Notes: generated by a model not told the origin, from the letters alone. Shown: positions 1 through 8,814, numbered from the stretch's first letter. The stretch: 64,000 bases of DNA from Pirellulaceae bacterium (GCA_022448315.1 JAKVCA010000015.1:180837-244836), one strand, 5' to 3'. Made by a program: numbers and translations.

Positions 1-237
1 GCGCTCCATGGATTGCAAAGTGCGATCGGGTTTTTGCAGAAAAAGGTGGGGGATCGACTCGATACCCGTTACATTCCTCGACTCAAGTTCGTTCTGGACA
101 AGGGAGTCAAATCGTCTCTCGCCGTGGCTCGAATCCTGGAGGATGTTCTCCCCGAAGATCCCGAGCCAGAAACCCCATCTGCGGATGGGAGTTCCTCGAG
201 TTTGCTCGGTTCCGATTATGAGGATTCAGAGGATTAG
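1..237 (+). CDS. rbfA: Ribosome-binding factor A, C-terminal part
   Basis: The reading frame is open from the first base of the window, so only the C-terminal 78 codons are present. The residues around RYIPRLKFVLDKGV match the end of the RbfA KH-like domain, where an aromatic-Pro-x-Leu-x-Phe strand is followed by a short helix. RbfA binds the 30S subunit and assists late 16S rRNA maturation. After the conserved part there is an acidic Ser/Asp/Glu-rich tail of about 30 residues ending in a TAG stop. The promoter and start lie outside the window. The assignment rests on this short conserved stretch, so it is good but not absolute. Confidence 0.8.
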   Translation, partial: ALHGLQSAIGFLQKKVGDRLDTRYIPRLKFVLDKGVKSSLAVARILEDVLPEDPEPETPSADGSSSSLLGSDYEDSED

Positions 238-391
238 TCCGTCGCCGGCTTCCGAGGTTTGCACTTCGGATCGTTAAAATACAAACGCCGAATGGATCGG
301 CATGCTCATCTGATGGGCTCGCTGATTACAATGAAAATTTCACCGAAAGTCCGTCATTCATTGACGACACAAAATTGAAGGCCACCCACTC

Positions 392-1519
392 ATGTCTGCC
401 GCGAACCGCGCCAACCTGATCGCTAAAGTACAGAAGGTCTGCAAGAAGCATTTTCAATCGGTGAAGCCGTCTGAAAGTCGCAACGTCTTTGAGACCATCA
501 TTTTTGGATGTTGTCTGGAGGACGCGACCTTCGAGCAAGCGGAAGAAGGCTTTGCTCGTCTGCAGGAACTTTATTTTGATTGGAATGAAGTTCGTGTGAC
601 CACGGCCAAGGAATTGTCGGAAGCCATGGTGGGTTATCACCAACCTTTGGTGGCAGCGACACGAGTGAAAAAGTGCCTCCAGTCGATTTTCGAAACGCAC
701 TACACCTTCGATATCGACTTCTTAAAAAAAGAAAATCTGGGGAAAGCGGTCGACAAGATTAAGAACTATCGGGGAATGACAAGCTTTGTGGTTTCCTATG
801 TGTCTCAGTCGGCTTTAGGTGGGCATTCTTTACCGCTGGGAGCGGCGGAAATGGCATTGATGCTCGCTGCCGGCGTCATCACGGAAAAAGAGAAGCAGAA
901 AAGCTCGGTGCCAGGATTGGAACGTGCAATTCCCAAGAGCAAGGGTGTTGAGTTCTTTTCCACTATGCACCAGTTGGCGGTCCCATTTTTGGTCACGCCA
1001 AATTCAACCAAAGTCTGGAGCGTCATCAGCGAAATCGACTCAAAGGCGAAGAGCCGATTCAATCAACGCGTGAAAGAAGAGAAAGCTGCAATCAAGGCGG
1101 CTGAGGAGAAAAAGGAGGCCGCCAAAAAGAAAGCGGCTGAAAAACGTGCTGCCATTGAAGCCGCAGCTAAAAAGGCGTCTACGAAAAAGGCTGGCAGTGC
1201 AACTTCGCCTAAGAAAAAGCCAGCGGCTACCAAAAAGGCGTCTCCAGTGAAAAAGCCTGCTCCCACGAAGTCTGCGACTGCGAAAAAGGCGGCAGTGACG
1301 AAAAAGCCCGCCACCAAAAAAGCAGCCACCAAAAAAGCAGCCACCAAAAAAGCAGCCACGAAGAAGCCCGCCACCAAAAAAGCAGCCACGAAAAAAGCAG
1401 TCGCCAAGAAGCCCGCCACCAAGAAGTCCGCGGCGACCAAAAAATCGGCGAAAACCGCAAAAGCGAAGACCGCTTCTCGATCCACGACGAAACGGGTGGC
1501 CAAGAAGAAACCCCGGTAG
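392..1519 (+). CDS. Endonuclease III-like domain fused to histone H1-like Lys/Ala tail
   Basis: This 375-residue protein has two parts. Residues about 1-225 look like a diverged HhH-GPD (endonuclease III) fold: the order of helices, the FETIIFGCC segment (Nth has LLIAVLLSAQ) and the NYRGMTSFVVSYV segment (Nth has the LPGVGRKTANVV hairpin) line up by eye. The catalytic Lys of GVGRKT, the catalytic Asp after it and the C-terminal Fe-S cysteines all seem absent, so glycosylase activity is not expected. Residues about 225-375 are almost only Lys, Ala, Thr and Pro, with repeated KKA/KKP motifs as in histone H1 tails. I infer a DNA-binding, perhaps nucleoid-structuring, protein. An AAGG ribosome site lies about 10 bases before the ATG. 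The fold call is by eye and unconfirmed. Confidence 0.7.
   Translation: MSAANRANLIAKVQKVCKKHFQSVKPSESRNVFETIIFGCCLEDATFEQAEEGFARLQELYFDWNEVRVTTAKELSEAMVGYHQPLVAATRVKKCLQSIFETHYTFDIDFLKKENLGKAVDKIKNYRGMTSFVVSYVSQSALGGHSLPLGAAEMALMLAAGVITEKEKQKSSVPGLERAIPKSKGVEFFSTMHQLAVPFLVTPNSTKVWSVISEIDSKAKSRFNQRVKEEKAAIKAAEEKKEAAKKKAAEKRAAIEAAAKKASTKKAGSATSPKKKPAATKKASPVKKPAPTKSATAKKAAVTKKPATKKAATKKAATKKAATKKPATKKAATKKAVAKKPATKKSAATKKSAKTAKAKTASRSTTKRVAKKKPR
1310..1399 (+). repeat. 15-bp coding tandem repeat in the Lys/Ala tail
   Basis: Six consecutive 15-base units (gccaccaaaaaagca and close variants) encode the five-residue repeat AT(K/K)(K)A/P. Three of the first units are identical, which suggests recent slippage expansion in the histone H1-like tail. 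Confidence 0.9.
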
Positions 1520-1560
1520 ACATTGGCGTTTCACCACCGTATCGCTTCCGCAATGTCGAG

Positions 1561-2106
1561 CTAATTCACGTCTTTTAGGTCAGTGTCATGGAGGGCGTTG
1601 GGATTCGACTCCGTGGGATCGCTCGGTTGGCTTTCGCAATCTTGCCTCGCGTTGCGGTCTCGGCTCCATTCCAGATAACCTTGCAGAATGATTTGAGCGG
1701 CCAGTTGATCGATCTTCTTTTTCTTCTTTTTGCGACTCATGCCGGCGTGGCTGAGGGCCTCGCTGGCGAAGCTTGAAGAGTACCGCTCGTCAAAAAACAC
1801 CACGGGCAACTGGGTGATGCTTTGCAGCCATGCTCCAAATTCTCTTGCTTCCTGCGATTTCTGACTTTCGTCCCCGCTCATATGCAATGGGAGACCGATG
1901 ATCCAACCTTCGAGGCGTTCTTCGCGGGCGAGCTGTTGGAAATATGATTCGTCCAACGCGGTCGTCCTGCGTTGGTAGGTCTCATAGGGACTTGCCAGCA
2001 CGCGATCGGGGTCCGTGATGGCAACGCCTACACGGACAGTACCAAAGTCAATCCCGCCAAGTCGCCCCTTCGAGGGAATCGCCTCACTCACTTGTCGAAT
2101 CTCCAC
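1561..2106 (-). CDS. yqgF: Putative pre-16S rRNA nuclease YqgF/RuvX
   Basis: This 181-residue protein belongs to the YqgF (RuvX) RNase H-like family, thought to process the 5' end of 16S rRNA. The first acidic site sits in GGIDFGTVRVGVAI near residue 20, the GLPLHMSGDES loop matches the family GLP-x-x-x-G motif, DERYSSS matches the DER-[LY]-[ST]-T motif, and DQLAAQIILQ carries the last catalytic Asp. The C-terminal 35 residues are a polar extension. The start is a GTG that lies inside the last codons of the upstream hydrolase gene (23-base overlap), which suggests translational coupling. A slightly later start is possible, since the family usually begins about 15 residues before the GIDFG strand. 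Confidence 0.9.
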   Translation of the reverse strand: MEIRQVSEAIPSKGRLGGIDFGTVRVGVAITDPDRVLASPYETYQRRTTALDESYFQQLAREERLEGWIIGLPLHMSGDESQKSQEAREFGAWLQSITQLPVVFFDERYSSSFASEALSHAGMSRKKKKKKIDQLAAQIILQGYLEWSRDRNARQDCESQPSDPTESNPNALHDTDLKDVN

Positions 2107-3169
2107 GCAAGGGGATCGGTTCTCGTGAATCCTCGGATTCGAAGTATCCGAACTTCAGGAAACGGACCGTGAGTACTTTCACTTCTTCCGAGGACGTGAG
2201 CCAGGTGTGGTAGGCCGTGACTCGCCGAAAATCGGCGGCCCCAGGCAGGCGAGTCTCTTCCACGCTGACGATCAGGTCGTCTTCACCTTGAACGAGGGGA
2301 TTGCTGAATCTGGATTCGCCGGCCCCACCCGCAAGGATTCCAAATTCGAAATCGGGGGTGGCCAATTCCGTTTCGACATGATCCCAGTTTCGGGCCAGTT
2401 GCTTCCCGCTCTTGCCCCAGACCAGATTGAGTAAAAGGTTCTTTTGAAAACGTCTCGCCAGTTGTGCACCAAGATTGGGTGGACCAAGCATCACCATCCT
2501 TGAAAATCGAGAATAATTGAGAGGGCTTTCCTGATCGAGCATACGACGAACCACCAGGTTGCCAAGGCTGTGACAAACAAAAGAGACTTCTTGAACACCC
2601 TGCAAATGTTGGAGCATATGGTGGAGTGCCTTGGCGTGATCGGAGAGCGTACCTCTTGTGCTTGCATATGAAAAGTTGACGATCTGAGCCTCGGTATTGG
2701 CTTCGAGATACTTGGCCATGGAGTCCATGGAGGACCGTGATCTGGCAAGGCCATGGATGAGGACAATGGCTTTGTCGGGGCTTGGCTCGGCTTCCGAGGC
2801 GGTGAGGATCCGGTCCATTTCGTTGATGCAGTGGGCGTAGTTCCCTGAAGCCATCCGGGTATCTGTGGGGGACAGCAGCCGAAAGCTTTTCGTGTAAACG
2901 TTTTGTTGAATTCTCCAGTCGGATCGGATGACGTAATCGGTCCAAAATTGCCAGCCACCAAGTGTCTTCAGGGGCAAATTGAAGTTCCGCTGAGGTGGAG
3001 CATCCAAATCAAGACTGCTGAGATCGCCGTTTTTCATCGGAGACTCTTGTCCGAACACTGACTTGTGCGAATTCCGCACAGTTGAGCAAAAAGGAGAAGT
3101 TGCGACGATCAGCATCGCGAGACCAATCATGTGGCCTCGCCTGCATCGTGGCATCCGGTGTGTTTGCAT
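2084..3169 (-). CDS. Secreted or anchored lipase-like alpha/beta hydrolase
   Basis: This 361-residue protein has a hydrophobic N-terminus (residues about 14-30) and then an alpha/beta-hydrolase core. IVLIHGLARS provides the oxyanion-hole HG motif, and the nucleophile elbow is CHSLG, where Cys replaces the first Gly of the usual GxSxG. LGPPNLGAQLA after it resembles the lid region of PGAP1-like and triacylglycerol lipases. A likely catalytic Asp lies in GEDDLIVS and a His in AYHTWL. The substrate is unknown, an ester or lipid being most likely. A second ATG at 3130 would start directly at the signal sequence and could be the true start, since no strong ribosome site precedes either one. It overlaps yqgF downstream. 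Confidence 0.8.
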   Translation of the reverse strand: MQTHRMPRCRRGHMIGLAMLIVATSPFCSTVRNSHKSVFGQESPMKNGDLSSLDLDAPPQRNFNLPLKTLGGWQFWTDYVIRSDWRIQQNVYTKSFRLLSPTDTRMASGNYAHCINEMDRILTASEAEPSPDKAIVLIHGLARSRSSMDSMAKYLEANTEAQIVNFSYASTRGTLSDHAKALHHMLQHLQGVQEVSFVCHSLGNLVVRRMLDQESPLNYSRFSRMVMLGPPNLGAQLARRFQKNLLLNLVWGKSGKQLARNWDHVETELATPDFEFGILAGGAGESRFSNPLVQGEDDLIVSVEETRLPGAADFRRVTAYHTWLTSSEEVKVLTVRFLKFGYFESEDSREPIPLRGDSTSE

Positions 3170-3316
3170 AAAAGCGAGGTCTCATTGGGGGATCATTGAG
3201 GCCGAGCCCCAATAGGTGAATTGCAGAAAAGTAATAAACAAAGGCTTCTGGCCTAAACCAGTCCAAAAATCCGGGCCGTTCACACGACAGATATTCTGTG
3301 ATCGGAGGTCTCAGGT

Positions 3317-5143
3317 TTAACGGCGAATACCGTATTCCTCGATTTTTCGATAGAGCGTTGCTCGGCTCATGCCAAGGAGTTTTGAGGCCTCAGGAACGGT
3401 GTCGCCCGTCCTTTGAAGCGCCTGCTGGATCAGTTTGCGTTCCCAAAAGTCGATTCTTAATGTTTCAAACTCGTCATTGTCGACACCACGCAACGCCAAG
3501 TCTTCCGGAAGGATGGTGTCACCCTCCGCCATCACCACGGCGCTATCGATTACGTTTCTCATCTGTCGCACATTGCCCGGCCACTGATAGCCCAGAAGTC
3601 TTTCCCTTGACTCGTCTGCCAGTGTCAGATCGGGACGGCCGTGCTCGGTGCGGAAGAGGTCGAGGAAGTGCTGGATGAGCAGCATCATGTCCTCCCCTCG
3701 ATCCCGCAGTGCGGGGACGTTGAGTTCAAAAACGCTGAGCCGATAGTAGAGGTCGTCTCGAAACTTCTTTTCATTCACATAGTCGCGCAAATCCCGGTTG
3801 GTTGCAGCGATCACACGGACATCCACATTCACCTCAGTCGTTCCCCCGACCGGTAAAAATGGATGACCTTCTAGAATCCTCAGGAGTTTGGCTTGGCCTT
3901 CCAGTGTCAGTTCACCGACTTCGTCAAGGAACAACGTGCCCGCGTCGGCCTGTTGAAAATAGCCGTCATGATCACTGTCGGCACTCGTGAAAGCTCCCCG
4001 TTTGTGGCCGAATAACTGACTTTCCATCAAGTCCACCGGAATCGCGGCGCAATTCACCGACAGCATGGGACGGTCTGAACGATTGCTGGATCGATGGATG
4101 GCTCGTGCGACAAGTTCCTTTCCGGCGCCGCTTTCGCCGCGGATCAGGACGCAACCAGAGGCACGGGCGACCTTGGCGATTCTTGTTTTCAGCCCGAGCA
4201 TCGGCTTGCTTTCTCCGAGCAATTCATTGGTTTCTCCGATAGAGCGTTGGAGTCGCTGTTTCTCCTCATGGAGGACGGCTTGTTTCCGCGCCCTGATCAA
4301 CGCCTTCAAGAGCACGTTCGCGAGTGACCTTGAAAGCTGGTACTGAGAAAACTGAAACCGACCTTCGTCTCGAAACAAATAAGCCGCACCTTTTACCGTT
4401 TTACCGTCGACCAGTGGGACGCAGATTGAGTCGGCAAAAGACTCAAATTGTCCGGTCTTCAGCCTTTGAGGCACGTCCATTCTCAGTGCTCGCCGCTGTC
4501 GAACGAGATCGTTTACCAGTTGGTCCAGTTGGATTTCTGAGGACCGCTCTTCGGGAATCACCATCTGCGGGCGAAACACACCTTCGTCGTCCAACCACAA
4601 AAAACTGACTACTGCTGCTTCCGTTCGTTCCTGAAGCATGAGCAGACATTCTCGGATGACCTGGTTGACGTCGTCGTAAGACAACAGGCGGTAGGTCAAT
4701 CGAAAGAGTTCGAGCAAGTCTTCGCCCTGATCGGCCCCGAGTTCTTCTTCTGCAAAGAACTGTCCCACCTCCTCACCCCCAACCACTTCGTCCGTCAAAA
4801 TGGTGACGCCATGACTTGTCGAGGTTGGTGGCTTTTCTGAATCGCTATCGCCTGAGCAGTTGAAAAGAAACTGCGTCGAGCCCATCCGGATTTCATGACC
4901 ATCTGCTAACTGTGCCTGGTCAATCTTTTGACGGTTTACGAAAGTCCCATTGCTGCTCTCACGATCCTCCAGCCACCATGTTCCTTCCTGTTTCCAGATG
5001 GCCGAGTGAATCCGAGAACACTTGGGGTCGGGTAAAACGACGTTGCACTCGAGATCACGACCAATCAGATTTTGCTGGTCTTCCGAGAGCAGGAAGCGGG
5101 ATTTAGCCTTGTTTCCATCGGTGATAAGCAAGTAGGCGGGCAT
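3317..5143 (-). CDS. FHA-GAF sigma-54-dependent transcriptional activator
   Basis: This 608-residue protein has, in order, an FHA domain (1-95, with IGRD and SSNGTFVN phosphopeptide-binding motifs), a GAF-like domain (about 140-285), a sigma-54 AAA+ domain (about 310-545; Walker A GESGAGKE near 336, Walker B LFLDEVGE near 404) and a Fis-type helix-turn-helix (about 565-605). It should activate sigma-54 promoters in response to a Thr-phosphorylated partner. The loop that contacts sigma-54 reads GAFTSA instead of GAFTGA. I chose the ATG where the FHA domain begins, with GAGAAG just upstream. The frame stays open to 5410, and starts at 5218 or 5314 cannot be excluded. It is transcribed away from the protease gene and has no partner kinase next to it. 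Confidence 0.9.
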   Translation of the reverse strand: MPAYLLITDGNKAKSRFLLSEDQQNLIGRDLECNVVLPDPKCSRIHSAIWKQEGTWWLEDRESSNGTFVNRQKIDQAQLADGHEIRMGSTQFLFNCSGDSDSEKPPTSTSHGVTILTDEVVGGEEVGQFFAEEELGADQGEDLLELFRLTYRLLSYDDVNQVIRECLLMLQERTEAAVVSFLWLDDEGVFRPQMVIPEERSSEIQLDQLVNDLVRQRRALRMDVPQRLKTGQFESFADSICVPLVDGKTVKGAAYLFRDEGRFQFSQYQLSRSLANVLLKALIRARKQAVLHEEKQRLQRSIGETNELLGESKPMLGLKTRIAKVARASGCVLIRGESGAGKELVARAIHRSSNRSDRPMLSVNCAAIPVDLMESQLFGHKRGAFTSADSDHDGYFQQADAGTLFLDEVGELTLEGQAKLLRILEGHPFLPVGGTTEVNVDVRVIAATNRDLRDYVNEKKFRDDLYYRLSVFELNVPALRDRGEDMMLLIQHFLDLFRTEHGRPDLTLADESRERLLGYQWPGNVRQMRNVIDSAVVMAEGDTILPEDLALRGVDNDEFETLRIDFWERKLIQQALQRTGDTVPEASKLLGMSRATLYRKIEEYGIRR

Positions 5144-5508
5144 GACTTCTCGGGCGAGTTTGAGGCGTTCCGAGTGGGAAATTGGGGAGCGTACGAATTC
5201 TGAGAGTAGGGCCGGCATTATATCCCGGTCTGCCCTGCAACGCGAAAACTGTGTCTCAAATTGAGAAGAAATGTGGGCCGGAGATTTTGATCGCGAGCGC
5301 GGTGATATTGTCATGAACAACAGGGCCTTCTGGGCGTACTCGATGTAGCCAGTGGACTTAGACGATGAAGCCAGCCTGACCCGAGGCTTAGGTGTGTGGC
5401 GGCGAATCACGCGTGCGGCCTGAATAACGGTTCTGGCACCATGTCCGGGTTTTTACAGCGTTTCCCGTCGAGTTATCGATCTTGTCGGGGATATACGGAG
5501 GAGCTAAC
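5144..5508. other. Divergent intergenic region
   Basis: This 365-base stretch separates the sigma-54 activator from the protease leader. The part up to 5410 may encode an N-terminal extension of the activator. No convincing promoter, hairpin or RNA gene was seen here, although promoters for both sides should lie within it. Confidence 0.5.
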
Positions 5509-5568
5509 ATGATTCGGTTGAATATGCACTTGGAGTTACAGACAACCGTGGGTGCACCCGCGAATTGA
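5509..5568 (+). CDS. 19-residue leader ORF upstream of the tail-specific protease
   Basis: A GGAGGAG ribosome site sits five bases before this ATG, the best Shine-Dalgarno match in the area. The ORF encodes MIRLNMHLELQTTVGAPAN and stops with a TGA that overlaps the GAGGAG ribosome site of the protease gene, whose ATG comes nine bases later. The layout is that of a translated leader peptide coupled to the downstream gene. The peptide has no recognisable sequence feature. It may regulate, or simply raise, protease translation. Confidence 0.55.
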   Translation: MIRLNMHLELQTTVGAPAN

Positions 5569-5577
5569 GGAGTGATT

Positions 5578-7638
5578 ATGCGCCGATCTGAGAGACTGAT
5601 CCGTTGGGGGGCGAGACGGCCCGTCTTGTCCGTATTGCTTTTGCTTTCGGCGGTGATCTGCACACCTTTGGCCATTCGAGCGCTGGAGGTTGACGAACCC
5701 AACGCTCAAGACCGGCAAATCGTCCGAACGATCGCGAAACGCATGAAGCTGTTTCATCTGTCGAATCAGGACATGGACGATGACATTTCCAAGAAAGGGT
5801 TTCAGCTCTACCTGAAAAGCCTTGATCCGTCGAAAATGTACTTCTACCAAAGCGACATTGATGAGTTTAGTGCTTCGGCAGACGAACTCGACGACCTAGC
5901 CAAATCAGGTGACCTCTCCTTCGCTTTTGCCGTTTTCAACCGATTTCTCAAACGCATTGAAGAACGTCTGGTCGTGATCAATCAGCTCATCGAGAGTGAA
6001 CATGATTTCACTTTGGATGAAGTGATGATGACAGATTCTGACGAACTGGAATTCGCAAAGAACCCGGCGGAACTTAAGGACCGGTGGCGGAAGAGAATCA
6101 AGTACAGCATGTTGGTCGAGAAGAGCGAAGAGACGGCGAACGAAGACGCAAAAAATAAACTGAACCGTCGATACACGTCTTTTGCAAAACGAATGAATCA
6201 GTTCGACGCAGAAGAGGTGACTGAGCTTTTCCTGACCTCGCTTACGACCGCCTACGACCCGCACTCCACTTACTTTTCGCAATCCACCTTTGACAACTTC
6301 ATGATTCAGATGCGATTGAATCTCGAAGGGATTGGGGCGTCTTTGCAGAGTGAAGACGGAGTCACGGTCGTCAAAAGAATTGTCCCCGGAGGCGCCGCAG
6401 ATCGTAATGGTAAACTGAAGGTCGAAGATCGAATCGTTAGTGTCGGTCAGGGTGACGATGGCGAAATGGTCGATGTTGCTGACATGAAACTTGACGACGT
6501 GGTTGCGATGATTCGTGGAGCGGCTGGGACTACCGTGCGACTTGGAGTGATGCCCGAGGGCAGCAACGAAATCAAAACCTACCCGATTGTTCGAGAGAAG
6601 ATTGAGCTGAAGGATAGTGAGGCTCAGGGACAGGTTTTCGACGCCGGGACCAAGCCCGACGGGTCGGCCTACAAGATCGGGGTGATCGATCTTCCCAGTT
6701 TCTATAGTGACATGGAAGGTGCTCGGTTAGGGCGTGCCGATTACAAGAGCACCACTCGAGATGTACGTCGAGTCCTTGAAGAGTTCAAGGAAGAGGGCGT
6801 CGACGCGGTGGTCCTTGATTTGCGATCGAACGGTGGTGGCAGTCTGCCCGAGTCTGTGAGTTGCACTGGACTGTTCATTGATCAAGGCCCCGTGGTTCAA
6901 GTCAAGAATTCGGCGGGCGAGAAAGAGCGACTGGACGACGAGGTTGCCGGAATGACCTGGGACGGTCCGCTCGTCGTGGTGACCAGTAAATTCAGCGCCA
7001 GTGCGAGCGAGATTCTCGCCGGTGCAATCCAGGATTATCAACGCGGTCTTGTCGTTGGCGATACCGCCACCCACGGAAAAGGGACGGTTCAGCAATTGCG
7101 GGATGTCGGTCGGATCATCTTTCCTATTGCGGCTGCTGTGCCGAAGAACTTTGGCGCTCTGAAAGTCACGATGCAGCAGTTTTACAGGCCCAGTGGCGAC
7201 AGTACCCAGAAGCGAGGTGTTCTCGCGGATGTGGTACTGCCATCCATCAGCGATCAGATGGATGTGGGTGAGGCCGACCTGCAACATGCTCTGGAATTTG
7301 ATCAGATCGAAAAGGCGGAGTTTAACCTTTATCCCTACGTCACTCCAGAGATTGTCAAAGCTGTCCGTGCCAAATCGGATTCGAGAATCAAGGGGTCCGA
7401 AGATTTTGCGGATCTGATGTCAGACATCGAGCGTTACAAGGTTCAGAAAGGACGCAAGTCCGTGACGTTGAACGAGGCAAAATTCCTCGAACAGCGCAAA
7501 GAGTTCGATGCGGAAAAGCAAGATGAGGAGACGCTCGAACAGCAGGTCAACAAGGACAGCACCAACATCGAACGGACCTTCTATCTTGACGAGGTTCTTG
7601 CGATCACGGTCGATTACCTTGAGGCCTTGAGGAACTAG
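5578..7638 (+). CDS. prc: Tail-specific (carboxy-terminal processing) protease, S41
   Basis: This 686-residue protein matches the full Prc/Tsp layout and length. It has a signal or anchor segment (about 12-33), an N-terminal Tsp domain containing the LDPSKMYF and DPHSTYF motifs, a PDZ domain (about 245-330), the S41 core and a C-terminal helical region. The catalytic dyad is visible as Ser475 in SASASEI and Lys501 in HGKGTVQQ. Such proteases cut exported proteins near their C-termini in the periplasm. The ATG at 5578 is preceded by GAGGAG with a good spacing; an in-frame GTG six bases earlier lies inside that site and is unlikely. A hairpin terminator follows the stop, so the gene is probably transcribed with only its short leader ORF. 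Confidence 0.95.
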   Translation: MRRSERLIRWGARRPVLSVLLLLSAVICTPLAIRALEVDEPNAQDRQIVRTIAKRMKLFHLSNQDMDDDISKKGFQLYLKSLDPSKMYFYQSDIDEFSASADELDDLAKSGDLSFAFAVFNRFLKRIEERLVVINQLIESEHDFTLDEVMMTDSDELEFAKNPAELKDRWRKRIKYSMLVEKSEETANEDAKNKLNRRYTSFAKRMNQFDAEEVTELFLTSLTTAYDPHSTYFSQSTFDNFMIQMRLNLEGIGASLQSEDGVTVVKRIVPGGAADRNGKLKVEDRIVSVGQGDDGEMVDVADMKLDDVVAMIRGAAGTTVRLGVMPEGSNEIKTYPIVREKIELKDSEAQGQVFDAGTKPDGSAYKIGVIDLPSFYSDMEGARLGRADYKSTTRDVRRVLEEFKEEGVDAVVLDLRSNGGGSLPESVSCTGLFIDQGPVVQVKNSAGEKERLDDEVAGMTWDGPLVVVTSKFSASASEILAGAIQDYQRGLVVGDTATHGKGTVQQLRDVGRIIFPIAAAVPKNFGALKVTMQQFYRPSGDSTQKRGVLADVVLPSISDQMDVGEADLQHALEFDQIEKAEFNLYPYVTPEIVKAVRAKSDSRIKGSEDFADLMSDIERYKVQKGRKSVTLNEAKFLEQRKEFDAEKQDEETLEQQVNKDSTNIERTFYLDEVLAITVDYLEALRN

Positions 7639-7680
7639 CCTTGGTCAAGCCGTCGGGCTTACCTACATGTCGAAAGCAGC

Positions 7681-7716
7681 ACGGGGGTCATTTCAACGAA
7701 GTGGCCCCCGTTTTTT
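7681..7716 (+). terminator. Rho-independent terminator after prc
   Basis: ACGGGGGTCA pairs with TGGCCCCCGT across a 12-base loop, with one mismatch, and is followed by six T residues. The T run abuts the first codons of the next frame. Confidence 0.85.
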
Positions 7717-7740
7717 ATGGTCAGGTGGAGAAACGGTCCA

Positions 7741-8751
7741 ATGGCTCAATTGCTCGTGGTGGGAGGGAGGCAGCGTCGAGGAGCCGTAGGGCTTCAGGAA
7801 TGGCAGGCTTATGATCAGGCGCGAGTGGTTCTTGTCGATACAGACTCGGGAATGGCGGAACTGTACTGGACTTACGAAACCCCTCAGCATCTAAGTGCCC
7901 CCAGTCATCCTAGCCAAGTGTTCAAGAGCGGTTTTCTGGAGGGTGATCGCCTGTGGTTGGTCACCCAGACGGAGGTGACTGTCTGGGATTGTCATCAACG
8001 TCGTGTGGTGTCGCGGTGGTCGCATCCGTGGTTCAACGACCTGCACCACGTGCGGCCCCTGGGCGCGGACCATTGGCTCGTTGCGAATACGGGCCTTGAC
8101 CAGGTTCTGAAGTTGAACTGCCGCGGCGAGGTCACCGAGCAATGGGGGGTGGGGCAGGTTCCGACCTGGGAGCGATTCGATCCGGAGGTTGATTACCGTC
8201 AGGTGCCGACCACGAAGCCACACGAGACTCACCCGAATTTTGTCTTCATCGTTGAGGAGGATGTTTGGGTCACCCGTTTCCATCCGCAAGATGCGATCTG
8301 TATCTCAACCGAGCGGCCCGCCCTTTCAATTCAGGCAGGGGGGCCTCACGATGGCGTTGAGTTTGAAGCGGGAATCGGTTTCACTACGGTGAATGGATTT
8401 CTGGGTGTTTGCCCGCGATCGGTTTTCTCTGAACCTAAAGATGCCCAGGATCCCATGAAATGGACGGAACTTCATTCTTGTCGACCCGATTCGGACCTGC
8501 TGGGATGGTGCCGAGGATTGCATTTTTTTTCCGACAGTGAAGCGTGGGTTGGGTTTTCGCGTTTGCGACCCACGAAGTTTCGCCGACATGTCAGTTGGTT
8601 GAAGCACGGATTTCGAAGCGTTGGGTTGCACGGAACCGCGCCGACAAGAATCGCAAGGTATGATGTTCGAACCGGGGAGTGTTTGCAGGAGATCGATCTT
8701 GAAGCGGTTGGGCTCAATGCGGTCTTTGGCATTTACGAGTGGGATGCGTAA
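7741..8751 (+). CDS. Uncharacterised beta-propeller-like protein
   Basis: I do not recognise the family. The 336 residues lack a signal peptide or membrane segment and are rich in Trp, His and beta-strand patterns. Phrases such as LWLVTQTEVTVWD, HWLVANTGLDQVLKLN and VWVTRFHPQDAICI recur at spacings typical of propeller blades, similar in style to NHL or PQQ-like propellers. The start at 7741 is preceded by GGTGGAG ten bases upstream. A further in-frame ATG at 7717 sits on the terminator tail and has no ribosome site. The gene begins only about 25 bases after the prc terminator, so its promoter must overlap that hairpin or the terminator must leak. Its 3' end converges on the glycosyltransferase gene. 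Confidence 0.75.
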   Translation: MAQLLVVGGRQRRGAVGLQEWQAYDQARVVLVDTDSGMAELYWTYETPQHLSAPSHPSQVFKSGFLEGDRLWLVTQTEVTVWDCHQRRVVSRWSHPWFNDLHHVRPLGADHWLVANTGLDQVLKLNCRGEVTEQWGVGQVPTWERFDPEVDYRQVPTTKPHETHPNFVFIVEEDVWVTRFHPQDAICISTERPALSIQAGGPHDGVEFEAGIGFTTVNGFLGVCPRSVFSEPKDAQDPMKWTELHSCRPDSDLLGWCRGLHFFSDSEAWVGFSRLRPTKFRRHVSWLKHGFRSVGLHGTAPTRIARYDVRTGECLQEIDLEAVGLNAVFGIYEWDA

Positions 8752-8814
8752 CCCGCGAAGACGGTTTTCTAAACGACTCTCGGCGATTATTGAGTGAGAA
8801 GCCACGCTTGGAGG

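Noticed and set aside
1040-1553. Long antisense frames opposite the Lys/Ala tail
   Set aside because: They are the Phe/Leu/Gly or Val/Ala-rich complement of the repeated Lys/Ala codons and have no ribosome sites. The repeat itself keeps these frames open.
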